DNA of 64,000 nt, taken from the NCBI GenBank assembly GCA_034769895.1, contig CM068373.1, positions 439,623,080-439,687,079 on the forward strand, given 5' to 3'. Shown here in pieces: positions 1 to 12,740 of this stretch (positions are counted from its first letter, which is position 1; every line of letters begins with the position of its first letter). The notes beneath the pieces are model-generated. The model worked only from the letters and a program-made list of their open reading frames with translations. It had not been told where the DNA came from and did not search any database. A program made the position numbers and the translations under genes. Source of the DNA: Magicicada septendecula (taxonomy: Eukaryota > Arthropoda > Insecta > Hemiptera > Cicadidae).

Positions 1-48
1 GATCAAAATTCAAAAAATTTATGATCATTGTTTTCAATATCTGAGGAA

Positions 49-260
49 TTCATCATCTTCACATCACGGCATAGGCAAGGTGCTGCCTGTTCCGCCTTCA
101 AAGATCTTCCAGCCATCTCTTCCTGGCCCTACCCCCACAGTGTCCTATAGGTTTATATTTCCAGATTTGTTTGGCCAGTCTTGAATCTGATATTCTTTCT
201 ATGTGTTCTTTACACTATTGTTTATAATCTTTTAATCGTTCATTCAAATTAAAAATTTGT
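49..260 (-). mobile_element. 3' end of a non-LTR retrotransposon
   Basis: Read on the minus strand, this stretch matches the last part of the element at 62192-62575: the same run of bases codes for the tail after the reverse transcriptase (…SRLAK…, then …GRDGWK…, then …GSTLPMP…). Both copies end in a GAA/GAT-rich tail, here around 40-60. The coding frame is shifted at least once, so the copy is dead. The family is inferred from the C-terminal LINE pattern of an RT followed by a Pro/Trp-rich tail and a short simple-sequence 3' end. Confidence 0.6.
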
Positions 261-1580
261 AATTCTTCTTTAAAGAAAACAGCCGGATGGATGAATTAAT
301 TATTCACAGTAATTGATTGTCAGATTAAGCTGAAGTCAAAGTGTTAATTAGGACTACTATAATGAAGTCTTGACTATTCTTTGCAAATGAGTGAGAAGAA
401 AAAACCTGAAATTTAGATCAACTCATGAATTTTTCACCAAGACCACATGCCTGCACACAGTGTGCTATCTGTCAAGGTGTTTTTGGTGGAGCATAGGGTC
501 CCCATTTTGAAAATCTGTGGGACTTAACTGACTTAGTTCCATGGAACATTTTTGTTTGCAAAGATCACATCTGTATCAGAAGGAACCCACTTTGACCCCA
601 TAGATACAGTTAAGGCACAAGCAACAGTAGAAAATTCAAACAGTATAGGGATCAGCGAGGAGAATATATTAAAGAAGATAAGATTTCCATAGTTTAACAC
701 TCTTGAATGAAAATGTTTGAACATGAATCTGGTTCAACAAAGCATGTAGGCTTTCACAGCTGGTATTTGACTGTAAAACAACTGCCAGGCTATTAGACTG
801 TGGTCCGATATTGTTAAAATTATAGTTGCTATAGAAAAGCTGGTCCATGACAGCAACCCCATCAACATAAATTATGTATAAATCTCAACAAATTCACAAA
901 AATAACAAAAACAGATGTTTCGGCTGTGCTTTAGTCTGATGGGAAAGAGGCAGTAAGTCCTGTGAGAGACTGACAGTGTGAATAAGCCTCCCCTGAAATG
1001 CACCGATATTAACAAAAAATGTTTAGAAACAGGAGGTCATATTGAAATAACATATTCTGATTGGATTGTGTTGCATCCAAAGTCAAAGTCTGTCTCATCT
1101 CTGACTCATCTTGTCTCATTTCATCTCATTAAACATGAAAACCAGTGTTTATTAATGGTCACAGCTTCTTCCCTTCTATTCATGCTTTGATCTCCACAGC
1201 AGTGGATCTTGAACCCCTCTCTCTGCAAACGAGCATAGTAACGCTGAATCGAGGAAAACACCTGGGTTTCATCGAACAAGATCTTGTGGCCTTCATGCTT
1301 GGCAATGGCAGACTTCTTGGACTGGCCCAGATGACAGACGCAAGCATCGGTGAACACAAGTGCCACTTTGTTCAAACATTCAAACAACTTTTGAAATCCT
1401 TTCTTGTACTTGGTTCAATACACAACTTTCCATTTGTTTAACTCATACAAAAAATTAAAATCAGTGACACCTATTTTTTATTATAATATTTATAGTACTG
1501 TCAATGAGAATGTTTGGGTACATGTTTTAAATGTTAAAAGAGTAATATTAAGTTTTATTTACAGTACCAAGCCACTTGTA
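261..1580. other. unassigned AT-rich DNA
   Basis: No gene is supported. The overlapping open frames at 978-1441 on both strands show no known domain, no splice context and no shared codon bias. They sit in the only moderately GC-richer patch (about 1180-1340), which may be an old transposon fragment. Confidence 0.4.
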
Positions 1581-1697
1581 TGACAATCAAATAAACTACG
1601 TTACTCACCGTCAGAGGCTTAATTCTTATACATGTGATGTTATACTATACTCAACATGTTTCGGGACAGCTTGTCCCATCTTCAGGTGTAAAACACA
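1581..1697 (-). repeat. left arm of inverted PLE terminal repeat
   Basis: This arm of about 115 bp is the reverse complement of 1847-1960 with only a few mismatches, separated by about 150 bp. Each arm carries a hammerhead-ribozyme core, typical of the pseudo-LTRs of Penelope-like elements, which can occur in inverted orientation. No PLE coding sequence remains between the arms. Confidence 0.7.
1648..1690 (-). ncRNA. hammerhead ribozyme motif (PLE type), stem I mismatched
   Basis: On the minus strand the order is TACAC, CTGAAGA, T, stem II GGGAC/GTCCC closed by AAGCT, GAAA, a minimal stem III (AC-AT-GT), then T as residue 17 and GAGTA. This is the type I hammerhead layout with core CUGANGA and GAAA. 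Stem I has one mismatch (TACAC against GAGTA), unlike the sister copy. Structure is read by eye. Activity is not shown. Confidence 0.6.
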
Positions 1698-1846
1698 TAC
1701 TCTTCAACCTCAATTGAGGATGAATCATCAAACATTATAAAATATTAAAATCCAAAACACACATTGGATAAATTAATGAAACTACAACACATTAAGCGCA
1801 CGTGTAGGCTCCAAGGTGCACACCTCACGCCGGCTGGGTGCGCGTT

Positions 1847-1960
1847 TGTGTTTTACTCCTGAAGATGGGACAAGCTGTCCCGAAACATGTTGAGTATAGT
1901 ATAACATCGCATGTATAAGAATTAAGCCTCTGACGGTGAGTAACGTAGATAATTTGATTG
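1847..1960 (+). repeat. right arm of inverted PLE terminal repeat
   Basis: This is the inverted copy of 1581-1697 and carries the intact version of the hammerhead motif. Together the arms form a fold-back of about 380 bp that could be a solo remnant of a Penelope-like element. Confidence 0.7.
1854..1896 (+). ncRNA. hammerhead ribozyme (PLE type I, minimal stem III)
   Basis: Stem I is TACTC (1854-1858) pairing with GAGTA (1892-1896). The core CTGAAGA is at 1859-1865, followed by one extra T. Stem II is GGGAC/GTCCC (1867-1871/1877-1881). GAAA is at 1882-1885, and stem III is AC/GT with a two-base AT loop. Residue 17 is T at 1891, so self-cleavage is predicted after 1891. All conserved core positions of the hammerhead are present. 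Hammerheads of this minimal kind are known in the terminal repeats of Penelope-like elements. Confidence 0.7.
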
Positions 1961-2671
1961 CTAAAAGAGTGTAATTTTGTATCTTTGTTTACCTTGTATG
2001 TTTTGTAGTTGATCTGCGAGTTCAATTCAGGTCTTTGTGTTGTGTTTGGCTTTAAGTTTTTTTTTATGTTTCAAAATTCAATTTAGTAATTTATCTCTTT
2101 TATAATTTGTAAAAAAACTAAATTATTATACTGTGCACATTACATTCTACTTTTCAACTAAATATTGTATAAATCATATTTGTTACACTGACAAAAATTT
2201 TGTTACATATTGTTTGTATATGTATGTATACTGAAAATAATACGATGTGAGATAGGATTCTATTTATATTCATTGTAAATATTGATTTCTTATAATAAAA
2301 TACACATAAACACTACTATGCCCTCATCTCATTTAATTATCTGTTCACTCTTGTTTGAAACTTAATTCTTTATAGCAAAATCTCTATTACTCCAAATGAG
2401 CAGCCTTTTACACATTGAATCAGTTCACTTGCCACTTGACTCTGAAGTTCTCACTTCTGGTGTGTGTGTTCCACAATGCACTAATTTTTTTTTTCTTTGT
2501 TCAACTTTTTATGTCATCCTTCTCCATATACACCTTCCTCCGTTCAGTAATTATCAAATACCCATTATAGTGAGGTACAGCCTAGAAATTTAATGTAATA
2601 TTGCTATATTATTTTGTGTTCTCATGCTATGAGATATAGTAAATATTGTATTATGTGATATTATTCGACAG
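1961..2671. other. unassigned AT-rich DNA
   Basis: Strongly AT-rich with many short stop-riddled frames. No repeat arms or domains are seen. Confidence 0.4.
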
Positions 2672-2770
2672 GTGTCAGTTTTGGATAGTGGACAAAACAC
2701 AGAGGAATCTAAGGTTGACCTGAACAAACCACGCCTGCTAGACCAAAGCCAATGGAGATGCACATGCTAG
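2672..2770 (+). CDS. possible terminal exon of an unknown gene
   Basis: A candidate acceptor (ATTATTCGACAG) is followed by 32 sense codons and TAG at 2768-2770. The peptide is hydrophilic (begins VSVLDSGQNTEESK, ends QWRCTC), and the stretch is richer in G and C than its surroundings, as expected of coding sequence. No upstream exon with a matching donor was found in the window, so the gene would have to start to the left. It is not recognised as any family. It could equally be a chance frame. Confidence 0.3.
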   Translation: MSVLDSGQNTEESKVDLNKPRLLDQSQWRCTC

Positions 2771-3131
2771 CCAAGTACAGTGACAATATTAATGTTATCA
2801 ACAACAAACACTACCCACGGCTTTCGTCATTACCTTAGTTGACAGTTTTACACCGAATTTATTAGACATTAAGTATATTATTATATAAGTACATACATAC
2901 ATAAATACAATTACGTGAACCTATTTACCATGCATATATATGTAACTGAAGAAAAAAAATTGTTAAGCCTTAGTAATTTTAAAATGCTACATATAATTGT
3001 TAAGTAAGTAACAAAAATCTGCATAACATTTGTATGTAAATAGGCCTTTGTGTGCTTATTACAGACTTTTATACAGTATAATTAAATATATTACAAATAC
3101 AATGAAGAAAACTGAAAAATCTCAACACAAA

Positions 3132-3441
3132 AATAAACTGGTGGCATGTGGAGGGCAGCAGCTCATATTTATGGGAACAAAATGTTGTACACACACACAT
3201 ACACACACAATAAACTGGTGGCAAGTGGAGGGCAGCAGCTCATATTTCTGGAAACAAAATGTTTTACACACACACATACACACACAATAAACTGGTGGCA
3301 AGTGGAGGGCAGCAGCTCATATTTCTGGAAACAAAATGTTTTACACACACACATAACACACACAATAAACTGATGGCAAGTGGAGGGCAGCAGCTCATAT
3401 TTCTGGGAACAAAATGTATTACACACACACACATACACACA
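3132..3441. repeat. 77-bp minisatellite, four copies
   Basis: Four head-to-tail units start at 3132, 3209, 3286 and 3364, so the period is 77, 77 and 78 bp. Each unit has a unique part (AATAAACTGGTGGCAAGTGG and onward) followed by a CA-rich tail. Units differ by a few bases. The open frames in both directions across it come from the repeat and are not genes. Confidence 0.95.
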
Positions 3442-4226
3442 ATTAAATTCACAGTAAGAATCACTCAATAAACATATAAATTCAGTGTTTTAAAAAATAA
3501 TCTGTAGAAGCAGCTTAGAGTGTAAATATTCTAATTGGTAATTATAATATTTTATAATATAATGATATTAACATTATTAAACAGTGATTTAATAATTAAA
3601 AAATTAGCAATTATGTTGACATCATGTCTTCATAAAGTAAAGAAAACAGCATTTTTAAACAATTAAGTTGTTTATTTTAAATGTTATCTTATTCTTATCT
3701 TATGTCTTATTCAGGTATCAGAATTATATTGTTCAAGTATTTTCAGTTTCATACCAAGAAAATCTGTATAAATAGATATGGTATGCAGATGATATAAGTT
3801 ACTTGATCTGTAAACAGTTGTCATCGAATGACACCTGTCATTTGACTTATGGCTTATAGCTGTCAAATTTGAAGCGACCAATACAGTTGCCTTGTGGGCA
3901 GTGTAACTAAAGACGATGAAAACATTATCAAATAGGCTTTTCTCTAGATCATGTACAATCGTTTCAGTATACACTTTCTATTATTGACCTGAAAATATAG
4001 TGAACCTACAAAGTAAAAATAAAAACCTTTGAAATAATAGGACAAAATGAAAAGGCAAATTATTACACTTTAATGCTTGACAACTTTAGAGGTCTCTTTA
4101 AACTGGGTCCTCTCATACACTGTGTACTGTTAGTTATGCGACTGATCCCGTATACAAAAACAGATACAGAACACAGGCTTTCACGGCCAGTCTCATCACA
4201 TATAAACCTTCTGGGCTGTTAGGTTG
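3442..4226. other. unassigned AT-rich DNA
   Basis: No gene or repeat can be supported. The minus-strand open frame at 3711-3974 has no recognisable domain and ordinary AT-rich composition. Confidence 0.4.
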
Positions 4227-4460
4227 CCAAACATTCCAGCTATGTTCATGGCAGATATTGTCAGTGGTAGACAAGGCCTTATGAGTACCCACAGCAGAAA
4301 GCAACAGTGGTCCTGCAGTGGAAGTAACTAACAGCTGCTCTCACAAGGTCATATTAAAGATTTGCCTTCAGCAGCAGGATTGTTGCTGTGGTACTGATTA
4401 AACTGTAAGGCCTTATCTACCATTGACAATAGCTGCTATGGGCATATCTGGAATGTTTGG
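4227..4460. repeat. fold-back inverted repeat
   Basis: Arms 4227-4281 (starts CCAAACATTCCAGC) and 4406-4460 (ends GGAATGTTTGG) are reverse complements over 55 bp with roughly 85% identity, around a 124-bp loop. Similarity continues weakly outward (GGCTGTT on the left, AACAGCC on the right). The structure looks like a MITE or other fold-back element, but no clear target duplication was found. Confidence 0.75.
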
Positions 4461-7400
4461 CAGCAGTGCTTCAACAATGGGGTAACCTAGTTGATTTCAC
4501 CAATGGCACAACAGCCTAAAAGTTTTTCATATGACAGTAAGGAAATGTTCTTGTGAAAGACAGAGGTTTGCGTTTCCTTGTTTTAAACATTTTTTTTCAT
4601 ATCATATTCTGATACTTCTACTGCTTCATTATAAGCATACACTGTATGCATTAACTGCATGTATTGTTAACATCTACCTGTGTTAATTAATTCTTTCAGT
4701 AAAACGAATGCCTGAAGCAAAACAGATAACTTACATTTAAGTAAGTTTATTATTTATGTAAGTGTTTTTATGAATGCAAAAGACTTTGATATAGGTACTC
4801 TATTTTTTTGTTTTTTTTTGTTTAAGTGATAAAGATTTTCTATGAATAGGTAAGGTGGTGGGGTTATATACTCAGGCTTTATCAATTTTTATACAGGTAA
4901 TTTAATATACATCTTGTTAATAGAAACACTCCTTCAACTATATGTTAACCTTTTTATATGGAGTGACCATTAATTCATAATATATTACAGGTACTAGAAC
5001 ACAGAATATTCGGTGGTAATTCAGTTTATAAAGTTATGTACATCTTTTTTATGTTTCTTTGTTACTTTACAACAGACTTATTGTAGTATATTTCTGTTTC
5101 TAATTATATCATTGTAATACTGATTAGATATAATATAGATTATATCATCTGCTCAAAGCAACACGAGGTGCCCAAAAACCTGATAGCTTGTTGTACAGCT
5201 GAAAGTGCAACAATTGACCGAATTTGCCTTAAAGTGAAATGCTAGCAGATTAGAAAGTGAAATAAGTTGATTAAAAAATTATTTATTATTTAAGAAAACA
5301 AGTAGTGAAAGAAAATTTGCAAAGACAGAAAGCAACTAAGCCCCAATGACCAGCAACAGTGATGAAATGAACAAATACTCTCAACCACAGAAATGAACAA
5401 AGCAACCCTTTAAACTATTTTTAATTCACAATTTGCTAATATTTTTATACTAATTATGAGTTTGAATAAGGAAGAATGATAGTTACATCTTAAAAGTAAC
5501 TGACTCAAAACCAATTTAATATTGTAATCACCCATTGTCTTCAGTGTTCCAGTATTATTTGCATTGAAGGTCATCTTATGTTTAAACCACATAGTAAGTT
5601 GTCATTTACTTAGTTATTAATTCCATGTTATCCACATTATATTAATTTAATTTTGGTATGGCAATATTACCCTTCTTCTTCTTCTTATTCTTGCTAACTT
5701 GCAACTTTAAGCCAGTTTTATCATTACAGACTTTTATATATATATATAAGATATTCAATTCTGTTGCTGTAACTGCAGCACTAACTAAGCTGCCATGCTA
5801 CTGATGCCTTAGTATATGTTTCCAAATGAAACAATTCTAATTATGACTGATTTAAGAGAATACTAATGACTAATCTTTTAAAAATTAATATTTTCATGTG
5901 TCTAACAGATGAGAAGTAAATTACACTGGCGGACATGGGTTTCATATGCATTAGTATGCAATTGATGTATTAATAATTTTATATAAAACTTGACCAATCT
6001 TATTATCAGGAGAGGTTGCTTTAATAATAATAATAATAATAACAACAGTTATTATTTTTTAACAATAAAATAAACTGTTAGCAATCTATTCAATAAAATT
6101 TCACACATAGAAAATTAAAATATTAAAGTGGTGGCCAATTAAGGTCAAAATTAATTATATACATTTGGAACAGTCACTAAGTCTTAAAATTCAAAATTTT
6201 ATGTTGACGGCTGAAGCCAATATGCAATTCACAAACAGAAAGAGAATCGTCATTATAAAAAATGTTATATTGAAGATGATAGACCTAAAAACAGATGTCT
6301 TATAATTCAGACATTGACATATGAGAAGGAAACAGTCTTCTTGAATACAACAGACTATTCCATTCTGAGGAAAGCAGATGTATATAGAACAGTTTTTTTT
6401 TTCATGAAATGGGAGAAAACAGGATACTCTGACAACAGTTTGATACAGATTTGAAATAGTCCTTATGAAGTCTATATTTTTTTTAGTTCTTTGTTGTACT
6501 TTCATTAGCACTATATTTAGTACTGAGTATGTAGGAAGGCTAATGTAGATTACCTTTTCCTGACTTTAAAATAGTTTAGTTGTCAGGAGTGAAAACTGAA
6601 ACTAGGTAGGAGAGATCAAGTCCTATACAGACAAAGTGTAGAGGTTACTAACTACGGTAAATAAGGGAAATTGCATCATGTCACTTAATAAAGTGAAAGA
6701 ACGAGTAACACAAGTTACAGGAATATATCAAAATTGTTATGAAATTAAAAAGAAGACGGAGGCAATCAAAGAAGGTGCCTTAAATTCGTTTGAATGACTG
6801 ATTAAAACAAAGATTTTTATTATAGTTGTGTGGGAAAACTATATACAATTGTTATTTAATTAATTAAGTGATGATTACAGTGAAATAGTTTATTTAAAAC
6901 TGAAAGAAGCCAGAGTTAATTCTTGCACTTTGACAGACCTCTGAACATAATAACCTAGTTGACCATGAACAGCAGTAGGTTGCAAGTGTCATGCTGAATG
7001 CCTGTGACACATGATCACTTGTAAGCCAGCATGTTTGAACTTCTCATTTGTCAATGGTTATACTTGATATTGCCATAACTACACTTCCTTATTCTTAACA
7101 AAATGTGACATTACAAAAAAAAAATAATACACTTTAAAAATAAATACATTTTCATTTTTTTAATGACATTGATTTTAAACTTTCCATTCTATTGAGCGAT
7201 GTCTACAGAATGGCTTCAGCTGCAGAAGTTACCGTCAGTAGCATGTCTTGTTTCCATGTATTTTAGTATCAAGTGGCTCTTATTTTTAACAAAAAATCAT
7301 GGCTCAACTGTCTAGTCAGTTTAACATCAAGTCACTCCAGCTACAAAAGTTTAATGAAACACAACTATTTCCACTCTGCCACCAAATGATTTTATTTAAT

Positions 7401-8845
7401 TGTTAAATTAAGTATCTAATATATTTTCAGTTGATTGTCTGCAAGTAAGAGCTTGTTAACACTTCTGGTTTTGCTTCATTTGTAGTAATATAAGAAACAC
7501 AACCAGTAATCAATGAAGCAAAAACTGTGTGTGATAATTTTCAATTGTGTATGTGAAACAAAAACAACCATGTCGTACAACACATGTACAAAATGTGTAC
7601 ACACACTAAATATGTGTAGGTGTGCATTATGTGAAAACAACGAGATGTTATATAGCACAAATATACAAGCGCTTTATCTATATATATTTTCTGAGCAATT
7701 GTTTACTTTTTTATGCAAATTATTATGTAATTTCCAATTTTTGTTCTATATCCATGAGAAAGCATTCAGTGTGTTGTTAGGATATTATATTAGTACTACA
7801 GTATATTATAATCATTGTGATACTACTTACTGTCTTATACTCTGCGTGTGTTATTGTTGTTGTTGTTGTTATTATTATTATAGATCATATTATTTACATG
7901 ATGTTATGAGCTTGATATTTATTTGTACATGTGCACTTCTATTTAATGTACTTGTAACCACTGGGGTCTTTGTTTCTAGAGTAATAAAAATCTCAAATTT
8001 TCTAACATGTTATTTCATATCAGTGATAATATTAAATTACTTAAATATACTATATTTATTTATCTTCAGAAGCTAAAAATTAATGCCGACAAAGTTAGTA
8101 CAGTTACCAATACAATGAAATTGAATCAAAGGAATAAGGAGTAAAGTATACAGAATATAAAAACCACATTTGATGAACTAATAAATATTTGTTCCAACAA
8201 GTTTGTCTTTGCTTTTATAAATCAGAAGTTGATTTTAGCACCATAGGTTAAATATTCCATATTGAAAATATGCATGGAATCAGAACTACCGTACCTCAGA
8301 TTACAGGTTCTAAATGTTTTATATTTTGGAATGCATGTAAGATTATATATAACGAAAAAACACTGGAAGCACTGTGATAAGATTTGTTGACCCCATCATA
8401 TTGCATAATAAGTGTAGGGGTGCATATCATTTATCGAATCAATTTGGTTACAGAAATGGACAGTGCTTAGGCTTCACAATCCCCTTGTGGAGATGTATAA
8501 ATATGAATACCTTTACTTCAAGTTATATTTAAATTGGGACACATAGAAATAGACATGTTGAGATGTCATCACTCTGATCTGAAGGTTAGGTGTCTCTTTG
8601 AAAGTATTTATCATCAACCAAGAACAAAAGTTTCTTTATTATGTTACACCATCTTGGTATCCACTGCAGACATAATACAGTTAATCAGGTAATCAGGTAA
8701 AGATACCATTTCATGAAGGCAGAGGAAATCTCAAAAGTTTCTCACTCTTAAAATCTTGGAAAACATTTTCTAAGTTTCTATTGTAGAAACATTCTTTTAC
8801 CTTTTAACAGAAGGTAAGATCAGACTATTACCATCATTAAAAATT
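4461..8845. other. unassigned AT-rich DNA with small frames
   Basis: About 4.4 kb without a supported gene. It contains short (AAT)n at 6020-6045, a TTC run near 5670, and a (TGT)n(TAT)n run at 7850-7882. A 39-codon frame at 6678-6797 (+) with a charged, helix-like product (starts MSLNKVKERVTQV) is the most coding-like piece, but it is too short to call. The 187-codon frame at 7513-8076 is AT-driven low-complexity sequence rich in Cys, Tyr and Phe. Confidence 0.4.
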
Positions 8846-8896
8846 TAACACACAATGTTTCGATCACTACACGATCTGTGGTCATCTTCAGGTCTA
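8846..8896 (-). ncRNA. degenerate hammerhead-like motif
   Basis: Minus strand: CTGAAGAT, an imperfect stem II (GACCAC against GTGATC), then GAAAC and ATTGTG. The core residues are present, but residue 17 would be G and stem I pairs poorly, so it is probably inactive. It is likely the remnant of a PLE terminal repeat. Confidence 0.4.
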
Positions 8897-11800
8897 AGTT
8901 AAAATAATACAATAAATACAAATTTATGTCTACCCCAGATTCATCCACTAACAAGTATGGCCATCAAAAGAATAAACCATCACCAATCTAGTTAAGCACA
9001 CTTGTAGAAAAACTGTGAAAAAAAGAAGTACAACTACTTACCCTGTAAATTCGAGAGACAAAACTGGGGAGCACAACCACATTGATGCAAGTTCACACAA
9101 CGACAATAAAAAGTTGATTAAGATATCAGTAGGTGAATTATGAAGCCAATTGTTTTACAAGTACATTCAAATACAAGCACCTGACAGCATTAATTTGAGC
9201 TATTTTATATTATTACCTTTAGTAATAAGATCACTGTGTTGTTAAATGTATAAAATACTCGTAAGCAAATTATGTACTGTTTGTAATCAGTTAATTTCAA
9301 TATTATATATGAATTAAAAACAATTATTATGTTACATTGTGCTTGCAATGGTAATATTTTCAGTTCATATTAGTTAATATTTTTGTAAAGTGTTATTAAT
9401 GAGTGTAAAATTAATAGATAAGTTAATCGTGGTAATTATACCAGTTAAATCATTTTACATTTTACCATTTATATAAGCAAGATTACAATTCAGTTGTTAG
9501 TTTTGTATTTTAGCAGCACATGAAACTGATATTTGAAATCTGTTTCACAAGCATGGACAAGCAACACAGATTTAATAAGTGTGTGTTTAAATTATATCAG
9601 ATATATAAATAGTGACAGGCAAAGTTCTATTTTGTCTGAAAAACAAATATTGCTGTCTACTAGGTAAAATGGCTCTCAGTAAATGCCTAGTTTGATCTGA
9701 AGGTTAGGTTAAGTACCTGTAGGCTACTCAGAGAACTTATTATCAGCAGGGCCAGCAGCTATTTTATTTCTTGGATCAAACATTAACTAATCTAAGTTTA
9801 TTACATTTAACAATATTCTATTTAGCATGACTGTAAAGGGTGTATATTTAATGAACCTTTCTTTTTAAGTTTTTCACAATAAGACAAATTTGAATGCAGA
9901 ATAAATAATGGTATATGTATTTAAGATGCTAATCTGTTAAATGCCTATTACCAATGACTGAACTGTAAAAACTGAATGGTTTTTAAATGTATATAAACTA
10001 AGAAATCGATTACAGTACTGACTTTTTAAGTACAATAACTTATGATAAAAAAATCATTAGGTTGCACTGCATCATAATGTAGTTTCATATTTGCTTTTTT
10101 CAAATTGACAAGTAATTGAGATTTGGTGAAAGATTTTGTACAGGGAATTTGCTGCCATCATATGATTATTCCAGTTATGTTTCAAACCAAAAAATTGCTA
10201 CTCATCTTCAGAACATAATTCTAAACTTGATCAGTCAGCATTGAGATATCTAACATCCACTGAAGATGATCTACAATGTTGTAGATTGCCTGGGTAACCA
10301 TCAATACCTTTTGATGGAAATACACACAATGAAAGTAACATGGCAGTGGAAAGTCTGGAATGAATTCATGAAAAAGAGACACCCAATAGGTTCAGAAGGA
10401 TTACAGAATATTTATAGACAGACATGTTTGTGAAGTATTTCACATCGATGTAAAGTTTAAGCAGTGAAGACACAGTTAGGTCATTGTAACTAGCTTATTA
10501 AAGGTAGGTCATTAAAATTTTTACTCAAGTTTATTTAGCACTTACTTATAAGATATATTGGTAAATGTTATTGGTAAGTGCAGAGCCTTGCCATTCGACT
10601 CTAGATGCATAGATGTCTCCTGAAAAAATATAAATTGCTACAAGATATTTTCTAATTGAATTTTGTACAAAACTAACAAATTTTAATTTTTTTTAATGGG
10701 AGGTACATTTTATGAATATAGTATTTAAATTGTGGTCAAAAAATATGTAATTAACTGACCACTTGTTTCAGAGAAAATAAATCTAAATTGCCGTTTTCTC
10801 AAAAAGTGATTTTTTTTGTACTTACGTACATCCTTCTAAAGTATTAATGGATATTATGACCTGACACCTTTTTGTGTGTCATATTAAATATGAATTTTAT
10901 ACTGTGTACTAAGATTATCTACAGTCTTCTTGAACTGTCTATTAAACAAATTTAACTTTATTTTTTCATGTAAAAAAACATAAAAATATTAATTTTACCA
11001 CGATAATACTACTATGGTATGTTATTCCACTTGTCTTTTTCCAATTGTCAAGTCAACAAATACCAGCTGTAAAAACTAGATCTACTTAGATTGTCATTTT
11101 GGGAACCTCCTTTGTTAAAAAGTTTTGATAACTTAGAAATCAGTCTTGAATCCCAACACCATTTAAAGTGTCAAACTGACTCAACTACTGTTGTCTCCTC
11201 TTGGTACTTACTGAGACAAACACATTTGCCTCTTCCTCTTGCATACGTTCTGATTTTCCCATATAGATTCATAAAGTATTTTTATGTGTTTCATTTTCGT
11301 TTTGAAGAAAGATGGTTTTAATTTAAAAATCCCTCTCAACTAAATCAAAAAAGAGATGACAATGGGAAACCCCTTCCCTTTAAGTGCTCAGCCACTTCTT
11401 TCTGATTTGGTATTTCTCTAATTGTCTTTTATTCTCTATCCTCATAAATACTTCCACCATTGTTAACTCTACTTCCCAATGAAAGTTTCTGCATTCTTTT
11501 CTGCACATTATGTTACAAAAAGCCATTAACAGTTCTGATATTGTCATAGGTTGTTGCTGAATAGCTAATTACTTTTGGCACCTTCATCATTCTTTTTCAG
11601 TGAAACTGTCTCACTCTTTTTAAATCTGTTGAATGAGGTTGCCCATTTCTCTAGCATTATCAAGTTCTAAATGACCACCTTAAGGATGACTTCATCCAGC
11701 ACAGAGCAATTAGTTATTTGACAACAATCTACAGGAAAACTAGAATTACAAAGACTACTGACTGATAATAAATGCTTTTGTACTTGCTTGTCATTGTCCC

Positions 11801-12554
11801 CATTGTCCATGATATTATACATAAAACGTTTTCATTATGTTCACTTTATCATTATTGTATTGTATCAGTCAATAATAAAACCCACTTAACCCATTAGACA
11901 TAAGTTTAAAGTTTATAAATAAGTTACAGTAACATATTTTGTTATTTTTATACAAATGTTCTCTGACTACTCACAGTAGATGGAGACACACATAGATGCT
12001 TGTCTGGGACCACTGCTGGCTACCATAAACATTTGTTTATCTGTATTTTGTGAGATGCGTATTAATAAATATTTCTTTTTCTTGTTTATTAAAACCCTGT
12101 GTGTTTATTCTTAATGCATAACATAATTCTGAACAAAATTAATTTATTTTCAGTTTTAATTTTCTGGGTATAAAGTTGTTTATTTGACAAAACATTTGAG
12201 TTGGCCACATCAGTGGTAGTCCTAATTTATAAACTAAACATACGCACTGATTCAATCATGAGTACAAAAGGTTTGATCAAAAAAGTTGTAAAACTGATCA
12301 GACTGAAAACTATTCTTTTTTTGTGACAAATAGTACACCCCTGTTTGCAACAACTGTGTAAATGTTTAACCATTTTAGATGCATAATTTAGATTTAACAG
12401 GTAAGTTGTGTTTTGGCATATTCAGCAATGGAAGACTGAAGAACTTGCATTCAGTTTTTATGTAAAGAATGAGATAAATTGCTTTAACAGTTTCACCTTA
12501 TATTTTTGTAAGGTCAAATGTTACAGAGGCTTGTGAACTTAAAGGCTGAAAACT
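8897..12554. other. unassigned AT-rich DNA
   Basis: Long non-coding stretch. The frame at 11091-11321 (+) has no recognised domain. The pyrimidine-rich patch 11200-11480 could be a decayed element, but I see no diagnostic motif. Confidence 0.4.
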
Positions 12555-12740
12555 AGACACTCTTGAACAATTGGAAATATACAAACACACGAAAACACAT
12601 AAAAATGACATCCTAAATGAACAGACACAATTCAAATCAGACGCATTATTCAAACATATCACACCCCACACACACACAACATTGATCTTTCAAAAGTCGA
12701 TACTGTCACCAAGAACAAGATGGACAGTGCTCCCAGCGGC
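12555..12740 (+). pseudogene. PLE GIY-YIG protein, C-terminal fragment
   Basis: The frame reads LEQLEIYKH, then a Lys/His stretch, then DILNEQTQFKS and LFKHI. This is the end of Penelope-like polyproteins, just after the GIY-YIG endonuclease, and matches the similar tail at 14310-14440. Everything upstream (RT and most of the nuclease) is missing, so this is a 5'-truncated copy. It runs directly into the hammerhead at 12741-12783, which is where the element's 3' terminal repeat is expected. Confidence 0.65.

Noticed and set aside
978..1441. Overlapping frames of 70-98 codons on both strands
   Set aside because: No recognisable domain, frames compete, and there is no exon structure.
3030..3471. 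Overlapping frames on both strands across the minisatellite
   Set aside because: They repeat with the 77-bp unit and exist only because the units lack stops.
7513..8076. 187-codon open frame, Cys/Tyr/Phe-rich
   Set aside because: Low complexity driven by (TGT)n(TAT)n and AT-rich sequence, with no domain, no splice signals and no coding-type composition.
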